The notes: generated from the letters alone by a model not told the origin. A DNA stretch of 64,000 nucleotides from Paractinoplanes atraurantiacus (GCF_900215205.1 NZ_OBDY01000016.1:1-64000), one strand, 5' to 3'. Counted from the first letter of the stretch, positions 35,808 through 44,600 are shown. Program-made: numbers and translations.

Positions 35808-35816
35808 GAAAGTTTC
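35808..35816. promoter_or_regulatory. GAAA-G-TTTC palindrome, xylan-operon operator candidate
   Basis: The palindrome GAAAGTTTC lies in TGAAAGTTTCGGAAAC, matching the CGAAA-N-TTTCG type of site used by LacI-family xylan regulators of actinobacteria. It sits downstream of the predicted transcription start of the SGNH-GH115-SGNH operon. A related CGGAACTTTCGG lies at 35927-35938. The regulator itself is not in the window. Confidence 0.55.
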
Positions 35817-35841
35817 GGAAACAAATCAAGCTGACCTTCGT

Positions 35842-35870
35842 AACGTAAAGGCGTTCATCTATGCCGTCAA
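35842..35870 (-). promoter_or_regulatory. predicted promoter of xylan operon
   Basis: On the minus strand TTGACG (35865-35870) is followed after 17 bp by TACGTT (35842-35847). This is close to the vegetative sigma consensus and about 90 bp upstream of the first SGNH start. Not tested. Confidence 0.5.
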
Positions 35871-35950
35871 GACATCATGAGCCGATCATGACCTGGTAAC
35901 GCGATTGAATCGTTTCCGGGAATCATCGGAACTTTCGGAGCGGGCAGACG

Positions 35951-35986
35951 CCGGCGGCGACGCGAGGACACTCGCGCCGCCGCCGG
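35951..35986 (-). terminator. strong hairpin after the LPMO gene
   Basis: Arms of 16 bases (35951-35966 and 35971-35986) around a four-base loop pair with a single mismatch that becomes a G-U wobble in the minus-strand RNA. It lies 15-50 bases past the LPMO stop, so it ends the cellulase operon and separates it from the xylan operon. Confidence 0.75.
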
Positions 35987-35999
35987 GTTCAGGGAAGTG

Positions 36000-37097
36000 T
36001 CAGGCCGTCGAACAGGCCAGGTTGTTCACACTGGGTGGTGCGGTCCCCGAGCCGAGCAGCCCGAACGTCGTATGGCTGTTGGCCGCCACCGTGCCGTTCC
36101 AACTGGCGTTCTTGACCGTCACCAGCGAGCCGCTGCTCGTGGCCGTGCCGCTCCAGGCCTGGGTCAGGCCCTGCCCGCCCGGCCAGGTCCAGGTGACCGT
36201 CCACTTGCCGATGGCCGCGGTGCCGGCGTGCACCATCACCTCGGCCTGGAAGCCGCCGTTCCACGTGCCCGTGACGTTGAACATCGCGGAGCAGGCGCCG
36301 TTGCCCGGGTTGGGCGACGTGTTGGGTGTGGTGGGCGTGACCGGCGGTGAGGTCGGCGGGGTCGGGCTGCCCGGCGTGGTGCCGCTCCCCCGGATGCCCG
36401 TCACCTCGCCGTTGCCGCCGTCGAAGACGACGTCGGAGCAGCCGTAGAACGTCTCGTTGCTGTCCGAGCGCTGCCACACCGAGTAGATGATGTGGCGCCC
36501 GCTCTTGCCGGACGGCAGGTTCGCGTTCCAGTAGTAGTAGCCGTCGTCGCTGCCCGGCCCGCCGTTGTCCGGCGGGTTGGTCACCGTGTCGAACGGCGTG
36601 GACTCCAGGTCGCTCCAGGCCAGCGCCCGGGTCGGGCTCCAGCTGTCCTTGGTGATGTAGAGCCGGAACGTGCCCGGGTGCTTGGCCCAGTTGTTGTACT
36701 TCACGCCCAGCGTCGCCCCCGAGGTCAGGTGCGTCACCGGCCAGTCGTCACGGGCCAGGTTGAAACCGGTGAAGTTGTACGGTCCCCCGGTGCCCCCGGA
36801 GCAGAGCTGGCCGTCGGGGATGAAGCCCGACATCCGTCCCGCCCCGTCCGAGCGCAGCACCGCGAACCAGTTGTAGAGCGACGTCGTGCCGCTCTGGGCG
36901 ACCGCCGCCGCGCAGGCCGCGTTGGTCGGCTCGATCGCCCCGGTGGTGGGGTTGCGGCCGTCCTTGTAGCACAGCCAGGTCCGGCTGCCCGGCACCATGA
37001 TGGCGCCGTGTGCCTCGGCCGCGCCCGGCAGTCCGATCAGGGCCGCTCCCGCGGCGAGGACCGCGCTCACGGCGTACATGAGAAAGCGTTTCTTCAT
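36000..37097 (-). CDS. AA10 lytic polysaccharide monooxygenase with CBM2
   Basis: This 365-residue protein has a signal peptide ending AEA and mature His30 in HGAIMVPGSRTW, which with His123 (PVTHLTSG) forms the copper histidine brace. The AA10 domain (30-225) is followed by a Pro/Thr linker and a C-terminal CBM2 (about 265-365, CSAMFNVTGTWNGGFQAEV with conserved Trp residues). LPMOs cut crystalline cellulose or chitin by oxidation. It starts 10 bp after the GH48 gene as last member of the CebR-box operon, so cellulose is the likely target. Confidence 0.95.
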   Translation of the reverse strand: MKKRFLMYAVSAVLAAGAALIGLPGAAEAHGAIMVPGSRTWLCYKDGRNPTTGAIEPTNAACAAAVAQSGTTSLYNWFAVLRSDGAGRMSGFIPDGQLCSGGTGGPYNFTGFNLARDDWPVTHLTSGATLGVKYNNWAKHPGTFRLYITKDSWSPTRALAWSDLESTPFDTVTNPPDNGGPGSDDGYYYWNANLPSGKSGRHIIYSVWQRSDSNETFYGCSDVVFDGGNGEVTGIRGSGTTPGSPTPPTSPPVTPTTPNTSPNPGNGACSAMFNVTGTWNGGFQAEVMVHAGTAAIGKWTVTWTWPGGQGLTQAWSGTATSSGSLVTVKNASWNGTVAANSHTTFGLLGSGTAPPSVNNLACSTA

Positions 37098-37107
37098 CGC
37101 GAACCCC

Positions 37108-40035
37108 TCAGCCGTTGGGGAAGAGCCGGGCGAAGTCGGCGTAGCCCGTGGCGACGTCGACCTGGGCCCAGAACCGGTGGTAGTTGAACGTCGGCGCCGG
37201 GCCGCCGTTCAGGTAGGCCTCGACCTTCGGGTAGTCCGGGTCGTTCTTGTAGAAGGAGCGGATGTCCAGGAAGGACACGCCCGGCTTGATGGCGTCGCCG
37301 TTGGGCATCGTGCCGCTCCAGCCCGGCGGGATGTAGATGCCCTGGCCGGTCGAGGCGTTGTAGGTGTCGTCCATCCGGTTGTAGTCGGCGCGGGTCTCGG
37401 TGACCGACACGCCCTTGCTGTCCTTCTTGGTCCAGATCGCGTCGAGCAGGTTCTTCGCCGCGGTCTTGGCCGCCGCGTTGCCCGACTTGGCCGCGTAGTA
37501 GGTCAGCAGCTTGGCGAACGAGCCCGCCACGCCGAGGTCCTGGCCCTTGCTGGTCACCGTGACGTGCAGGTTGGTGTTGGCCGCGGGCGAGGACGGGTTC
37601 CAGGTGGCCGGGGCGCCCGACCACGCCATGTCGGACGGGATGGAGAAATCGGTGGCGCTGATGGTGCTGTTGGCCAGGGCCCACGGCACCCACTTGTCCA
37701 GCACCGACTTCGCCTTGGCGTCGTTGGTCGTGTAGTAGTACTCGGCCAGCCGCTCGAGCGACCACGTCTGCATGCCGAACCAGCGGTTCGACGGCGGGTC
37801 CTCGTAGACCGGCGCCTCGACGTAGGCGAGACCGTAGAACGTCGGCACCCCGGCCGGGCGGGCCTGGTAGCTGCCGTTCCAGCTGTTGGTCGCGCCGCCG
37901 GCGATCGCGCCCTCCGACGACTGGAGCCACTGGTAGAACTCGAGCTGCCGGTTGAGGCTGGCCTGCCAGTCCGCCTTGGCGGTCGGCGACTTCGGTGCGA
38001 AGGCGCTGACGTTCGAGAGGATGTAGGCGGCCATCGGGTTCTGATATCCGAAGTGGCTGGTGCTCGAGCCGATCCGCCACGCCCAGCCGGCGTTGGTGTC
38101 GGTCGCGCCGCCCCAGGCGTAGTACCAGGACATCAGGTTGTTGGAGGCGTTCTTGCCGGTGCCCGCGGCGCACGAGGTCGACGCGCAACCGGGCTGCTTG
38201 AAGTACTTGTCGTAGAACGAGTACCGCAGGTAGTCGCCCATCTTGGCCGCGTTGGTCACGGCCGAGGAGATCTGCGACTGCTTGCCCTGCTCGGTGGCCC
38301 AGGTGTACGCCCAGTACGCCGCCTGCACCGCGCGCGAGTCCGCGTCCGGCGCGTTGGTGTACTTCCACTGCTTGGCGTAGCTGGAGTCCTTGGTGAACAG
38401 GTCGAGGAACCCGTTCGGGCCGCCGTGCTTGAAGGTGTCGCAGGACGGCTGCGGCACGGTCTCGAACGTCGACTCCTGCGGGCCGCGCTGGAACGTGTTG
38501 ATGTAGACGTTCTTCGACGTGCCGTCGCCGCAGCGGCCGAAGCCGTAGACGTTGTCGACGTCGAGCAGCCAGTGCATGCCGTAGATGTCGGAGGTGCCGT
38601 ACGCGCTCTTCAGCTCGGCCGCCAGCGGGTCGGAGCCCACCGAGACGCTCTGGTCGAGCTGCGACGGGTACTGCGAGGGCAGCGGGTACTCGGCCGCGTA
38701 GGTGGCCGGCTTGGACGCGTCGTACTTGTCGTTCGTCGGCTGGTCGGCGTGCGACGGGATGATGTACTTCTCCATCGTCGCCCAGGCGCTGTTGAACGGC
38801 GCCCAGTCACCGGCCGCGTGCCCGTGCTCGGCCTCGAGCCACAGCCAGTAGCTGAACGCCTCCGAGGTCGTCTCGTGTCCCTGGTCGGGCGCCTCGTCGA
38901 TCAGCGTCTCGATCGAGTGGTACGGCACGCCGTCGGGGCTGAAGTAGCCGTTGGCCGGGTTCTTGATGTCGTTGTAGAGCTGGGTGAAGCGGGCGTCGGC
39001 CGAGCCCTGCTGGGCCACTGTCGCGTTCACCGAGGTGGCGGTGTGCCCGCTCGCGGTGGCCGAGAAGGTGGCGGTGGCGCCGAGGGCGGCCGCGCTGGTG
39101 GCGGCGACGGTGACGGTCTGGCCGGTGCTCCAGTTCGACGGGGTGAACGTGAGCGAGGCCGGCGTCGCCGACAGGGTGGTGGCCCCGGCGCTGCGGGCGA
39201 CCGCGACGGTCACGTTCGCCGTGGGCGCCTTGGACAGGGCCAGCTTGAAGGTGGCGCTGCCGCCGGGCGAGACGGTCACCGACGACGCGTCGGCCACGAT
39301 GGCCGGTGTGGTGGCGGCGTCGACGAAGACCGGCACGTCGGCCGTGTTGCTCTTGACCCCGTTGGCGTCGTAAGCGATGGCCTGCAGGTGATAGGCCGCG
39401 GTCTGGGCCGGGACCCCCGACCAGGTGTACGTGTACGGGGCCGCGGTGTCGGTGTTGATGAGCAGGCCGTCGTGGTAGAACTCGACCTTGCTGACCGAGC
39501 CGCCGCTCGCCACGGTGGGCGTGGCGGTGATCGGGATGGACGCGGGCGCGGTGTAGCGGGTGTTCGCGGCCGGGCTGGTGATCTCGACGGTCGGCGCGGC
39601 GACGGCCCCGTTGCAGGGCGCGCCGTTGAGCGTGAACGCCGTGGGCACCGGGTTGGCCGAGCCGAACGTGCCGTTGAAGCCCGTGCTGACCGTCCCGTTG
39701 GTGCCGATGCCGCCGTTCCAGGCGGCGTTGGTGACGGTGACGTGCCGGCCGCTCTGCGCGTAGACGCCGTTCCAGCCCTGGCTCACCTTCTGGGCCGCGT
39801 CGGGGAAGTCGTACTCGAGCTTCCAGCTGGTCAGCGGGTCGCCGGTGTTGGTGATGGCGATGTCGCCGGTGAACCCGCCGGACCACTGGCTCTGCACTTT
39901 GTAGACGACCGTGCAGCCGGGGGCGGCGAGGGCGGGTGCGCCGGCCGTGAGGGCCACGCCGGCGCCGAGGACGGCGGCGCCGGTGAGGGCCAGCCCGCGG
40001 CGCAGGCGTCTTCTGACTCTTTGTCGTGCTCGCAC
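37108..40035 (-). CDS. GH48 reducing-end cellobiohydrolase with N-terminal CBM2
   Basis: This 975-residue secreted enzyme has a signal peptide ending ALA-APG. CBM2 is at about residues 38-135 and an Ig-like module (PTVEITSPAANTRYTAPASIPI) at about 145-240. A second beta-rich module (VTVSPGGSATFKLALSKA) is at about 248-335, and the GH48 domain at about 345-975. The GH48 catalytic acid region is DQGHETTSEAFSYWLWLEA. The family releases cellobiose from reducing ends and is the core of bacterial cellulose breakdown. It starts 20 bp after the GH74 gene and is followed 10 bp later by the LPMO. Confidence 0.95.
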   Translation of the reverse strand: MRARQRVRRRLRRGLALTGAAVLGAGVALTAGAPALAAPGCTVVYKVQSQWSGGFTGDIAITNTGDPLTSWKLEYDFPDAAQKVSQGWNGVYAQSGRHVTVTNAAWNGGIGTNGTVSTGFNGTFGSANPVPTAFTLNGAPCNGAVAAPTVEITSPAANTRYTAPASIPITATPTVASGGSVSKVEFYHDGLLINTDTAAPYTYTWSGVPAQTAAYHLQAIAYDANGVKSNTADVPVFVDAATTPAIVADASSVTVSPGGSATFKLALSKAPTANVTVAVARSAGATTLSATPASLTFTPSNWSTGQTVTVAATSAAALGATATFSATASGHTATSVNATVAQQGSADARFTQLYNDIKNPANGYFSPDGVPYHSIETLIDEAPDQGHETTSEAFSYWLWLEAEHGHAAGDWAPFNSAWATMEKYIIPSHADQPTNDKYDASKPATYAAEYPLPSQYPSQLDQSVSVGSDPLAAELKSAYGTSDIYGMHWLLDVDNVYGFGRCGDGTSKNVYINTFQRGPQESTFETVPQPSCDTFKHGGPNGFLDLFTKDSSYAKQWKYTNAPDADSRAVQAAYWAYTWATEQGKQSQISSAVTNAAKMGDYLRYSFYDKYFKQPGCASTSCAAGTGKNASNNLMSWYYAWGGATDTNAGWAWRIGSSTSHFGYQNPMAAYILSNVSAFAPKSPTAKADWQASLNRQLEFYQWLQSSEGAIAGGATNSWNGSYQARPAGVPTFYGLAYVEAPVYEDPPSNRWFGMQTWSLERLAEYYYTTNDAKAKSVLDKWVPWALANSTISATDFSIPSDMAWSGAPATWNPSSPAANTNLHVTVTSKGQDLGVAGSFAKLLTYYAAKSGNAAAKTAAKNLLDAIWTKKDSKGVSVTETRADYNRMDDTYNASTGQGIYIPPGWSGTMPNGDAIKPGVSFLDIRSFYKNDPDYPKVEAYLNGGPAPTFNYHRFWAQVDVATGYADFARLFPNG

Positions 40036-40055
40036 GAGGGGGATTTCCTTTCTGT

Positions 40056-42719
40056 TCAGGAGGACGCGCAGGTGATCGGTGAGGGGACGGGGTTATTCGT
40101 TCCGGCGACGCTGCCGAGGAATCCGAAGGTGGTGCCGGCGCCGGCGGCGAGGGTGCCGTTGTAGCCGGCGTTGCGGGCGGTCACCGTCGTGCCGCTCTGG
40201 GTGGCCGTCGTGCCCCAGGCGTTGGTCAGGGCCTGGCCGGCGGTGAAGGACCAGCCGACGGTCCAGCCGGTGATGGCGGCGGTTCCGGTGTTCTTGACGG
40301 TGACCTCGCCCTGGAAGCCCCCTTGCCACTGCCCGGTCACCTTGTACGTGGCCGAGCAGCCCCCAGGAGCCGCAGTGGTCGGGGGCGGGGTGGTCGGGGG
40401 CGGGGTGGTCGGGACGGGAGTCGTCGGGACCGGAGTCGTCGGCGCGGGAGTCGTCGGCGCCGGCGTGGTCGGTGTCGTCGGAGTGCCCGTTTTGTCGCCG
40501 TAGACGATGCCCCGGCCGTTGGTGCCGAGGTAGACGCGGCCGTACACGTTGGGGTCGGCCGCGAGGGCGTCGCCGGCGTTGCCGTACTGATGGGCGTCGT
40601 CGTTGATCCGCACCCAGCTCGCGCCGGTGTCGTCGGAGCGGAAGACACCGGTCACCCCGTCGACCGTGCCGACCAGGTAGACCGCCGGCTTCGAGGAGCC
40701 GGGTGCGGCCTTGCCGAACGCCACGTTGATCGCCGACGTCACCGAGGAGACCTTCGTGAAGGTCGCCCCCGAGTCGGTCGAGCGCAGCAACCCCGTACTG
40801 CCGGCGAACCAGACCTCCCCGCCCGCGCCCGGGACGGCGTGCAGGTGGAGCCGTCCGGTCGACGGCATCGCCGCGGCCGACGCGGTGAAGGTCGCGCCGC
40901 CGTCCTTGCTCGTGTAGAAGGCTCCCCCGGCGTACGCGTAGAAGGTCTTGGGGTCGACCCGGTCGCTCTCGACGATCGCGCCCGCCGGCAGCCCGGCCGA
41001 GGCGGTCCACGAGCTGCCCCGCGTCGTGCTGTGGTGCACGCCGGCGCCCTGCGGTGACCACACCATCGACGTGGCGTCGGCGCCGACCGCGATCGTCCCG
41101 CCGCCGGTCACCCCGGACGGCTCCTGGCCCTGGTACCAGTTCTTGCCGCCGTCGCTGGAGATGCCGATGTGCGGCGCCGCGTCCGCGTTGCCGACCCGCG
41201 CGAAGACCAGCGGGTTGAGCTCGGCGAAGTCGAGGCTGGTGTTGCTGCCCAGGCTCGGCGTGTCGTGGAAGGTGGCCGGCACCGTGTCGAGCGAGGCGTG
41301 GTGGAAGCCGCCGATGTCGCCGAGCGCGCTGACCAGCGGCGCACCGGACGGCGGGCTGGCCAGGTCGAGGACGGCGGTCTCCTCGAGGCCCTTGGCCATC
41401 GGCTTGATCGTGATCGTGGAGCCCGCGTCCCAGTTCGTCAGGTTGGTCGATCCGTAGACCGTGGCGCCCGTCCCGTAGAGAAAACGGTTGGAGTTGAAAG
41501 GATCAATGGCCAGGGTCTCGTTCATCCAGCCGAGCTTGGGTGTCGACTCGGGGGGTTGCGGGTTGGTGTTGAAGTCGAGCCACGGGTTGGCCGAGATGTC
41601 CATCGTGTACCGCTTGGTGACCGACGGATATCCGGCGAAGTCCCAGATCCGGGTCCAGGTGGCGCCGTTGTCGGTGCTGCGGAAGAAGATCGCGTCGGGC
41701 CACCAGGAGATCTGCGTGGCCACCATCAGGGTGCCCGGCTTCTGCTTGTCGACGGTCAGGCCGGAGTAGCCGTAGTACGGCGCGTCGGCGGCCGGCGTCG
41801 GCGAGATGTCGGTCCAGGCGCCGGTGGTCAGGTCGAGGCGCTGCACCTGCCCGGCGCCGCCGTCGTACGGGCCGCCGGTGTCGCTGGTGGCGATGAACAG
41901 GTAGTTGCCCTGCACGACGCCCTTGTGAGCGATGTAGCCGGTGGGCTGGCCGGGCACGCGTTGCCAGGTCACGCCGTTGTCGAGCGAGCGGTAGACCGGG
42001 TTCTGCTTGTCGGCCACGCCGACGTAGATCTGGTTCGCCGCGCCGAAGGTGACCCAGGTCAGGCCCTGGTTCTGGCTGAGGTAGCCGTTGGCGTCGTTCG
42101 GGTCCTGCACGTAGTTGCCGGCGTTCGGGAACGCGGTGACCTTGGCCCAGGTCGCGCCGTAGTTCGTGCTGCGCCACAACCCGTTGCCGCCCTCGGCGGC
42201 GTAGTAGACCGTGCTGTTGTGGTACGGGTCGACGGCGAGTCGCTCCCCCATGCCGCGCCCGGGCATGTTGCCGCCGTTCTTGAACGGCAATGTCGTGATC
42301 TGCCAGGTGTTTCCCTTGTCGGAGGATCGGAGGATGGCGCCGTTGTTCGGGTCCCAGCTGTTGGTATACATCCCGACAGCGGCGTAGACCCGGCTGGTCT
42401 CGACCGGGTCGGGCGCGATGCTGACGACGCCGTTGTACCCCCAGTCGTCCTGGCCCACCCAGTCGAGCAGAGGCGTCCAGCTCTGCCCCGATTCGTTCCA
42501 TCGATAGGCGCCGCCGATGTCGGTGCGGGCGTAGATCAGGTTCCGCTCGCCCGGGTTGAACACGACGGCCGGGACGAATCCGCCGCCGTCGATCCGGACG
42601 TTCTTCCAGTTGTACGGATCGACGGCCGCCGCCGTGGCCGTCAGAGGCCGGGCGAGCACCATCGCCACGGCGCTGAGCAGGACCGCGACGACCGCGGCCG
42701 AGATGGTGGAGCGCCTCAT
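40056..42719 (-). CDS. GH74 xyloglucanase/endoglucanase with CBM2
   Basis: This 887-residue secreted protein has a signal peptide (STISAAVVAVLLSAVAMVLA). A tandem beta-propeller GH74 domain (about 36-745) has repeated neuraminidase-like strips, for example YARTDIGGAYRW, ILRSSDKGNTWQ, LWRSTNYGATW and FFRSTDNGATW. A TTP-repeat linker and CBM2 (about 790-887) follow. GH74 enzymes cut the glucan backbone of xyloglucan. It is first in the operon GH74-GH48-LPMO. ATG 42719 with GGAAGG upstream is chosen; the longer frame would run back through the CebR box. Confidence 0.93.
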   Translation of the reverse strand: MRRSTISAAVVAVLLSAVAMVLARPLTATAAAVDPYNWKNVRIDGGGFVPAVVFNPGERNLIYARTDIGGAYRWNESGQSWTPLLDWVGQDDWGYNGVVSIAPDPVETSRVYAAVGMYTNSWDPNNGAILRSSDKGNTWQITTLPFKNGGNMPGRGMGERLAVDPYHNSTVYYAAEGGNGLWRSTNYGATWAKVTAFPNAGNYVQDPNDANGYLSQNQGLTWVTFGAANQIYVGVADKQNPVYRSLDNGVTWQRVPGQPTGYIAHKGVVQGNYLFIATSDTGGPYDGGAGQVQRLDLTTGAWTDISPTPAADAPYYGYSGLTVDKQKPGTLMVATQISWWPDAIFFRSTDNGATWTRIWDFAGYPSVTKRYTMDISANPWLDFNTNPQPPESTPKLGWMNETLAIDPFNSNRFLYGTGATVYGSTNLTNWDAGSTITIKPMAKGLEETAVLDLASPPSGAPLVSALGDIGGFHHASLDTVPATFHDTPSLGSNTSLDFAELNPLVFARVGNADAAPHIGISSDGGKNWYQGQEPSGVTGGGTIAVGADATSMVWSPQGAGVHHSTTRGSSWTASAGLPAGAIVESDRVDPKTFYAYAGGAFYTSKDGGATFTASAAAMPSTGRLHLHAVPGAGGEVWFAGSTGLLRSTDSGATFTKVSSVTSAINVAFGKAAPGSSKPAVYLVGTVDGVTGVFRSDDTGASWVRINDDAHQYGNAGDALAADPNVYGRVYLGTNGRGIVYGDKTGTPTTPTTPAPTTPAPTTPVPTTPVPTTPPPTTPPPTTAAPGGCSATYKVTGQWQGGFQGEVTVKNTGTAAITGWTVGWSFTAGQALTNAWGTTATQSGTTVTARNAGYNGTLAAGAGTTFGFLGSVAGTNNPVPSPITCASS

Positions 42720-42748
42720 TCGCAACCTTCCATCGATGGACGTCATAT

Positions 42749-42762
42749 TGGGAGCGCTCCCA
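42749..42762. promoter_or_regulatory. CebR-type operator TGGGAGCGCTCCCA
   Basis: This is a perfect 14-bp palindrome, identical to the CebR (LacI family, cellobiose-responsive) box known from Streptomyces and relatives. It lies 30 bp upstream of the GH74 start, just past the predicted -10. Repression of GH74-GH48-LPMO until cello-oligosaccharides bind CebR is the expected control. The cebR gene is not in the window. Confidence 0.93.
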
Positions 42763-42764
42763 GA

Positions 42765-42793
42765 AGCGTGAGTCGCCGACATCTGACTGTCAA
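42765..42793 (-). promoter_or_regulatory. predicted promoter of cellulase operon
   Basis: On the minus strand TTGACA (42788-42793) is followed after 17 bp by CACGCT (42765-42770). The -35 is perfect, the -10 weak. The CebR box lies across the expected transcription start, as suits a repressor. Confidence 0.5.
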
Positions 42794-43078
42794 GACCTGG
42801 AAACCAGTAGTTGACAATCGTGCATATCTTGGGCACCGTGCGAGGCTTGAGATCGTCGGCGGTGGGTACACGCCAGACCTAGCGGGGCAAACCGCTCAAG
42901 CTATTGAGATCGGTGAATCGCGGCGACTCTTAGGAATGAACCGAATACCGTACGTCAAGGATTTGCGGGGCGTTTTTCTACGCTGTGTATCATCTGGCCT
43001 TGATTACGGGGACGGCGTGGCGTTCGCTGTGTCACAGGAACCGGCGGTCGTCCGGCCGCCGCGGTGGAGGAGCGTTTG
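42794..43078. other. intergenic region upstream of the UDP-sugar dehydrogenase gene
   Basis: This stretch lies between the divergent cellulase operon and the dehydrogenase gene, and has lower GC than its surroundings. TTGAGATCG occurs twice, near 42847 and 42904, 57 bp apart. RBS GGTGGAGGAG lies just before ATG 43079. No small gene, RNA or clear -10/-35 pair could be supported. Confidence 0.4.
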
Positions 43079-44443
43079 ATGAAGGTTTGCGTTGTCGGCA
43101 CTGGCTATGTCGGGCTCACCACCGGCGTCAGTCTTGCCTTCCTGGGCCACCAGGTCACCTGCGTCGACCTCGACCAGCAGAAGGTCGACATGCTGCGCGC
43201 CGGGCACTGCCCGATCTACGAGCCCGGCATGGAGGATCTGCTCGCCGAGGCCGCGGGAAACCTGACCTTCACCACGTCGTACGCGGACGCCGTGCCCGGC
43301 GCCGACGTGGTCTTCGTGGCGGTGCAGACCCCCTCGGCGGCCGACGGCTCCCCCGACCTGCGCTACCTGCGCTCGGCGGCCGAGAGCGTCGCGCAGAACC
43401 TCGACAACGACTTCACCGTCGTGGTGAACAAGTCGACGGTGCCGATCGGCAGCGGAAACTGGGTCGACGCCATTCTGCGCGACTCGTTCGCGGTGCGTGA
43501 CGACCGGCCCGAGAACTGCGAATTCTCGGTCGCGTCGAATCCGGAGTTCCTGCGTGAGGGCAATGCCATCCACGACACGCTCTTTCCGGATCGAATCGTC
43601 ATCGGCTCGGACAATCCGCGCAGCCTCGAGGTGCTCAACCAGCTTTACCGCCCGATCATCAACCAGACGTTCACGGCGCCCAGTTTCGCGCCGCGCCCGG
43701 ACGACACCACAGCCGTTCCGCTGGTCTCCACCGACCTCGCGTCGGCCGAGCTGATCAAGTATGCGGCCAACGCCTTCCTCGCCCTGAAGATCAGCTTCGT
43801 GAACGAGATCGGCCAGCTGGCCGGCAAGGTCGGCGCCGACATCACCGAGGTGGCCCGGGGCATCGGCCTCGACCAGCGCATCGGCTCGCGCTTCCTGGAG
43901 CCCGGCGTCGGCTGGGGCGGCTCCTGCTTCGGCAAGGACACCAAGGCCCTGATCGCCACCGGCGCCGAGTACAACTACGAGATGCCGATCGTGCGGGCGG
44001 CGCGCGACATCAACCAGCGCCAGCGGGCCATCGCCGTGGAGCGCCTGCAGGACGAGCTGCGCATCCTCAAGGGCCGCAAGATCGGCCTGCTCGGCATCGC
44101 GTTCAAGCCCAACACCGACGACCTGCGCGACTCGCCGGCCCTCGACATCGCCAACCTGCTCATCGCCCGCGGCGCCCGGGTGCGGCTGCACGACCCGATC
44201 GCGGCCGAGCGTTTCCGCAAGGAATACCCGGAGATGGCGCCCTATCTGGCCGAGACCCTCGACGGCGCATTCGACGACTGCGACGCCGTGGTGCTCGTGA
44301 CCAAGTGGGCCCAATACCTCGAGCTCGACTGGGGCAAGATGGTCGGCCTCATGCGCACGCCGATCGTCCTGGACGGCCGCAACGTGCTCGACCGCGACCG
44401 GATGACCCGCCTCGGCTTCAAGTACCTGTCGATGGCCGGCTGA
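43079..44443 (+). CDS. ugd: UDP-glucose/GDP-mannose dehydrogenase family protein
   Basis: This 454-residue protein has an N-terminal Rossmann VCVVGTGYVGLTTGVSLAFLG. The middle domain has NPEFLREGNAIHDTLFPDRIVIG and the Lys-Asn pair in AELIKYAANAFLALKISFVNEI. The catalytic Cys is in GWGGSCFGKDTKAL near residue 285. It oxidises UDP-glucose to UDP-glucuronate with two NAD, feeding exopolysaccharide or cell-wall glycans. ATG 43079 with GGAGGA upstream is the start. A strong terminator follows. GDP-mannose as substrate is less likely but possible. Confidence 0.92.
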   Translation: MKVCVVGTGYVGLTTGVSLAFLGHQVTCVDLDQQKVDMLRAGHCPIYEPGMEDLLAEAAGNLTFTTSYADAVPGADVVFVAVQTPSAADGSPDLRYLRSAAESVAQNLDNDFTVVVNKSTVPIGSGNWVDAILRDSFAVRDDRPENCEFSVASNPEFLREGNAIHDTLFPDRIVIGSDNPRSLEVLNQLYRPIINQTFTAPSFAPRPDDTTAVPLVSTDLASAELIKYAANAFLALKISFVNEIGQLAGKVGADITEVARGIGLDQRIGSRFLEPGVGWGGSCFGKDTKALIATGAEYNYEMPIVRAARDINQRQRAIAVERLQDELRILKGRKIGLLGIAFKPNTDDLRDSPALDIANLLIARGARVRLHDPIAAERFRKEYPEMAPYLAETLDGAFDDCDAVVLVTKWAQYLELDWGKMVGLMRTPIVLDGRNVLDRDRMTRLGFKYLSMAG

Positions 44444-44484
44444 CCCACCGGCTGGCCGCAGCCAGCAGGGCCTCCACCGAACAG

Positions 44485-44530
44485 GCCACCCCGCTCTCGT
44501 CTATTCGACGATAACTCAGCGGGGTGGCCT
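44485..44530 (+). terminator. intrinsic terminator after the UDP-sugar dehydrogenase gene
   Basis: GGCCACCCCGCT (44485-44496) pairs perfectly with AGCGGGGTGGCC (44519-44530), followed by TCTTT. Inside the loop TCGTC (44498-44502) pairs with GACGA (44508-44512). It lies 42 bases past the stop. Confidence 0.85.
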
Positions 44531-44586
44531 CTTTGCGACTAGGGTCGTCCGTAGGCCCTTTATGGGCCATGACCTGCGGTTCTTCC

Positions 44587-44600
44587 TTAACCGGTTAAGC
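44587..44600. promoter_or_regulatory. perfect palindrome CTTAACCGGTTAAG upstream of sugar importer
   Basis: This 14-bp perfect inverted repeat has the central CCGG/AACCGGTT symmetry typical of LacI-type operators. It lies about 150 bp upstream of the sugar-binding protein start in the 307-bp gap, after the terminator of the previous gene. A weaker GGCCC-TTTAT-GGGCC dyad lies at about 44553-44567. The regulator is not in the window. Confidence 0.65.

Noticed and set aside
36997-40164. 1055-residue open frame on the plus strand across the GH48 gene
   Set aside because: It is the antisense shadow of the GH48 coding sequence; its Arg/Val/Gly/His-rich composition is typical of GC-rich antisense frames and it has no motifs.
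40374-40490. Repetitive DNA in the GH74 gene as a mobile repeat
   Set aside because: It encodes the TTP-repeat linker between catalytic domain and CBM2, normal for secreted glycosidases.
42847-42912. Two TTGAGATCG copies as a riboswitch or iteron
   Set aside because: Only two short copies with no supporting stem or family motif.
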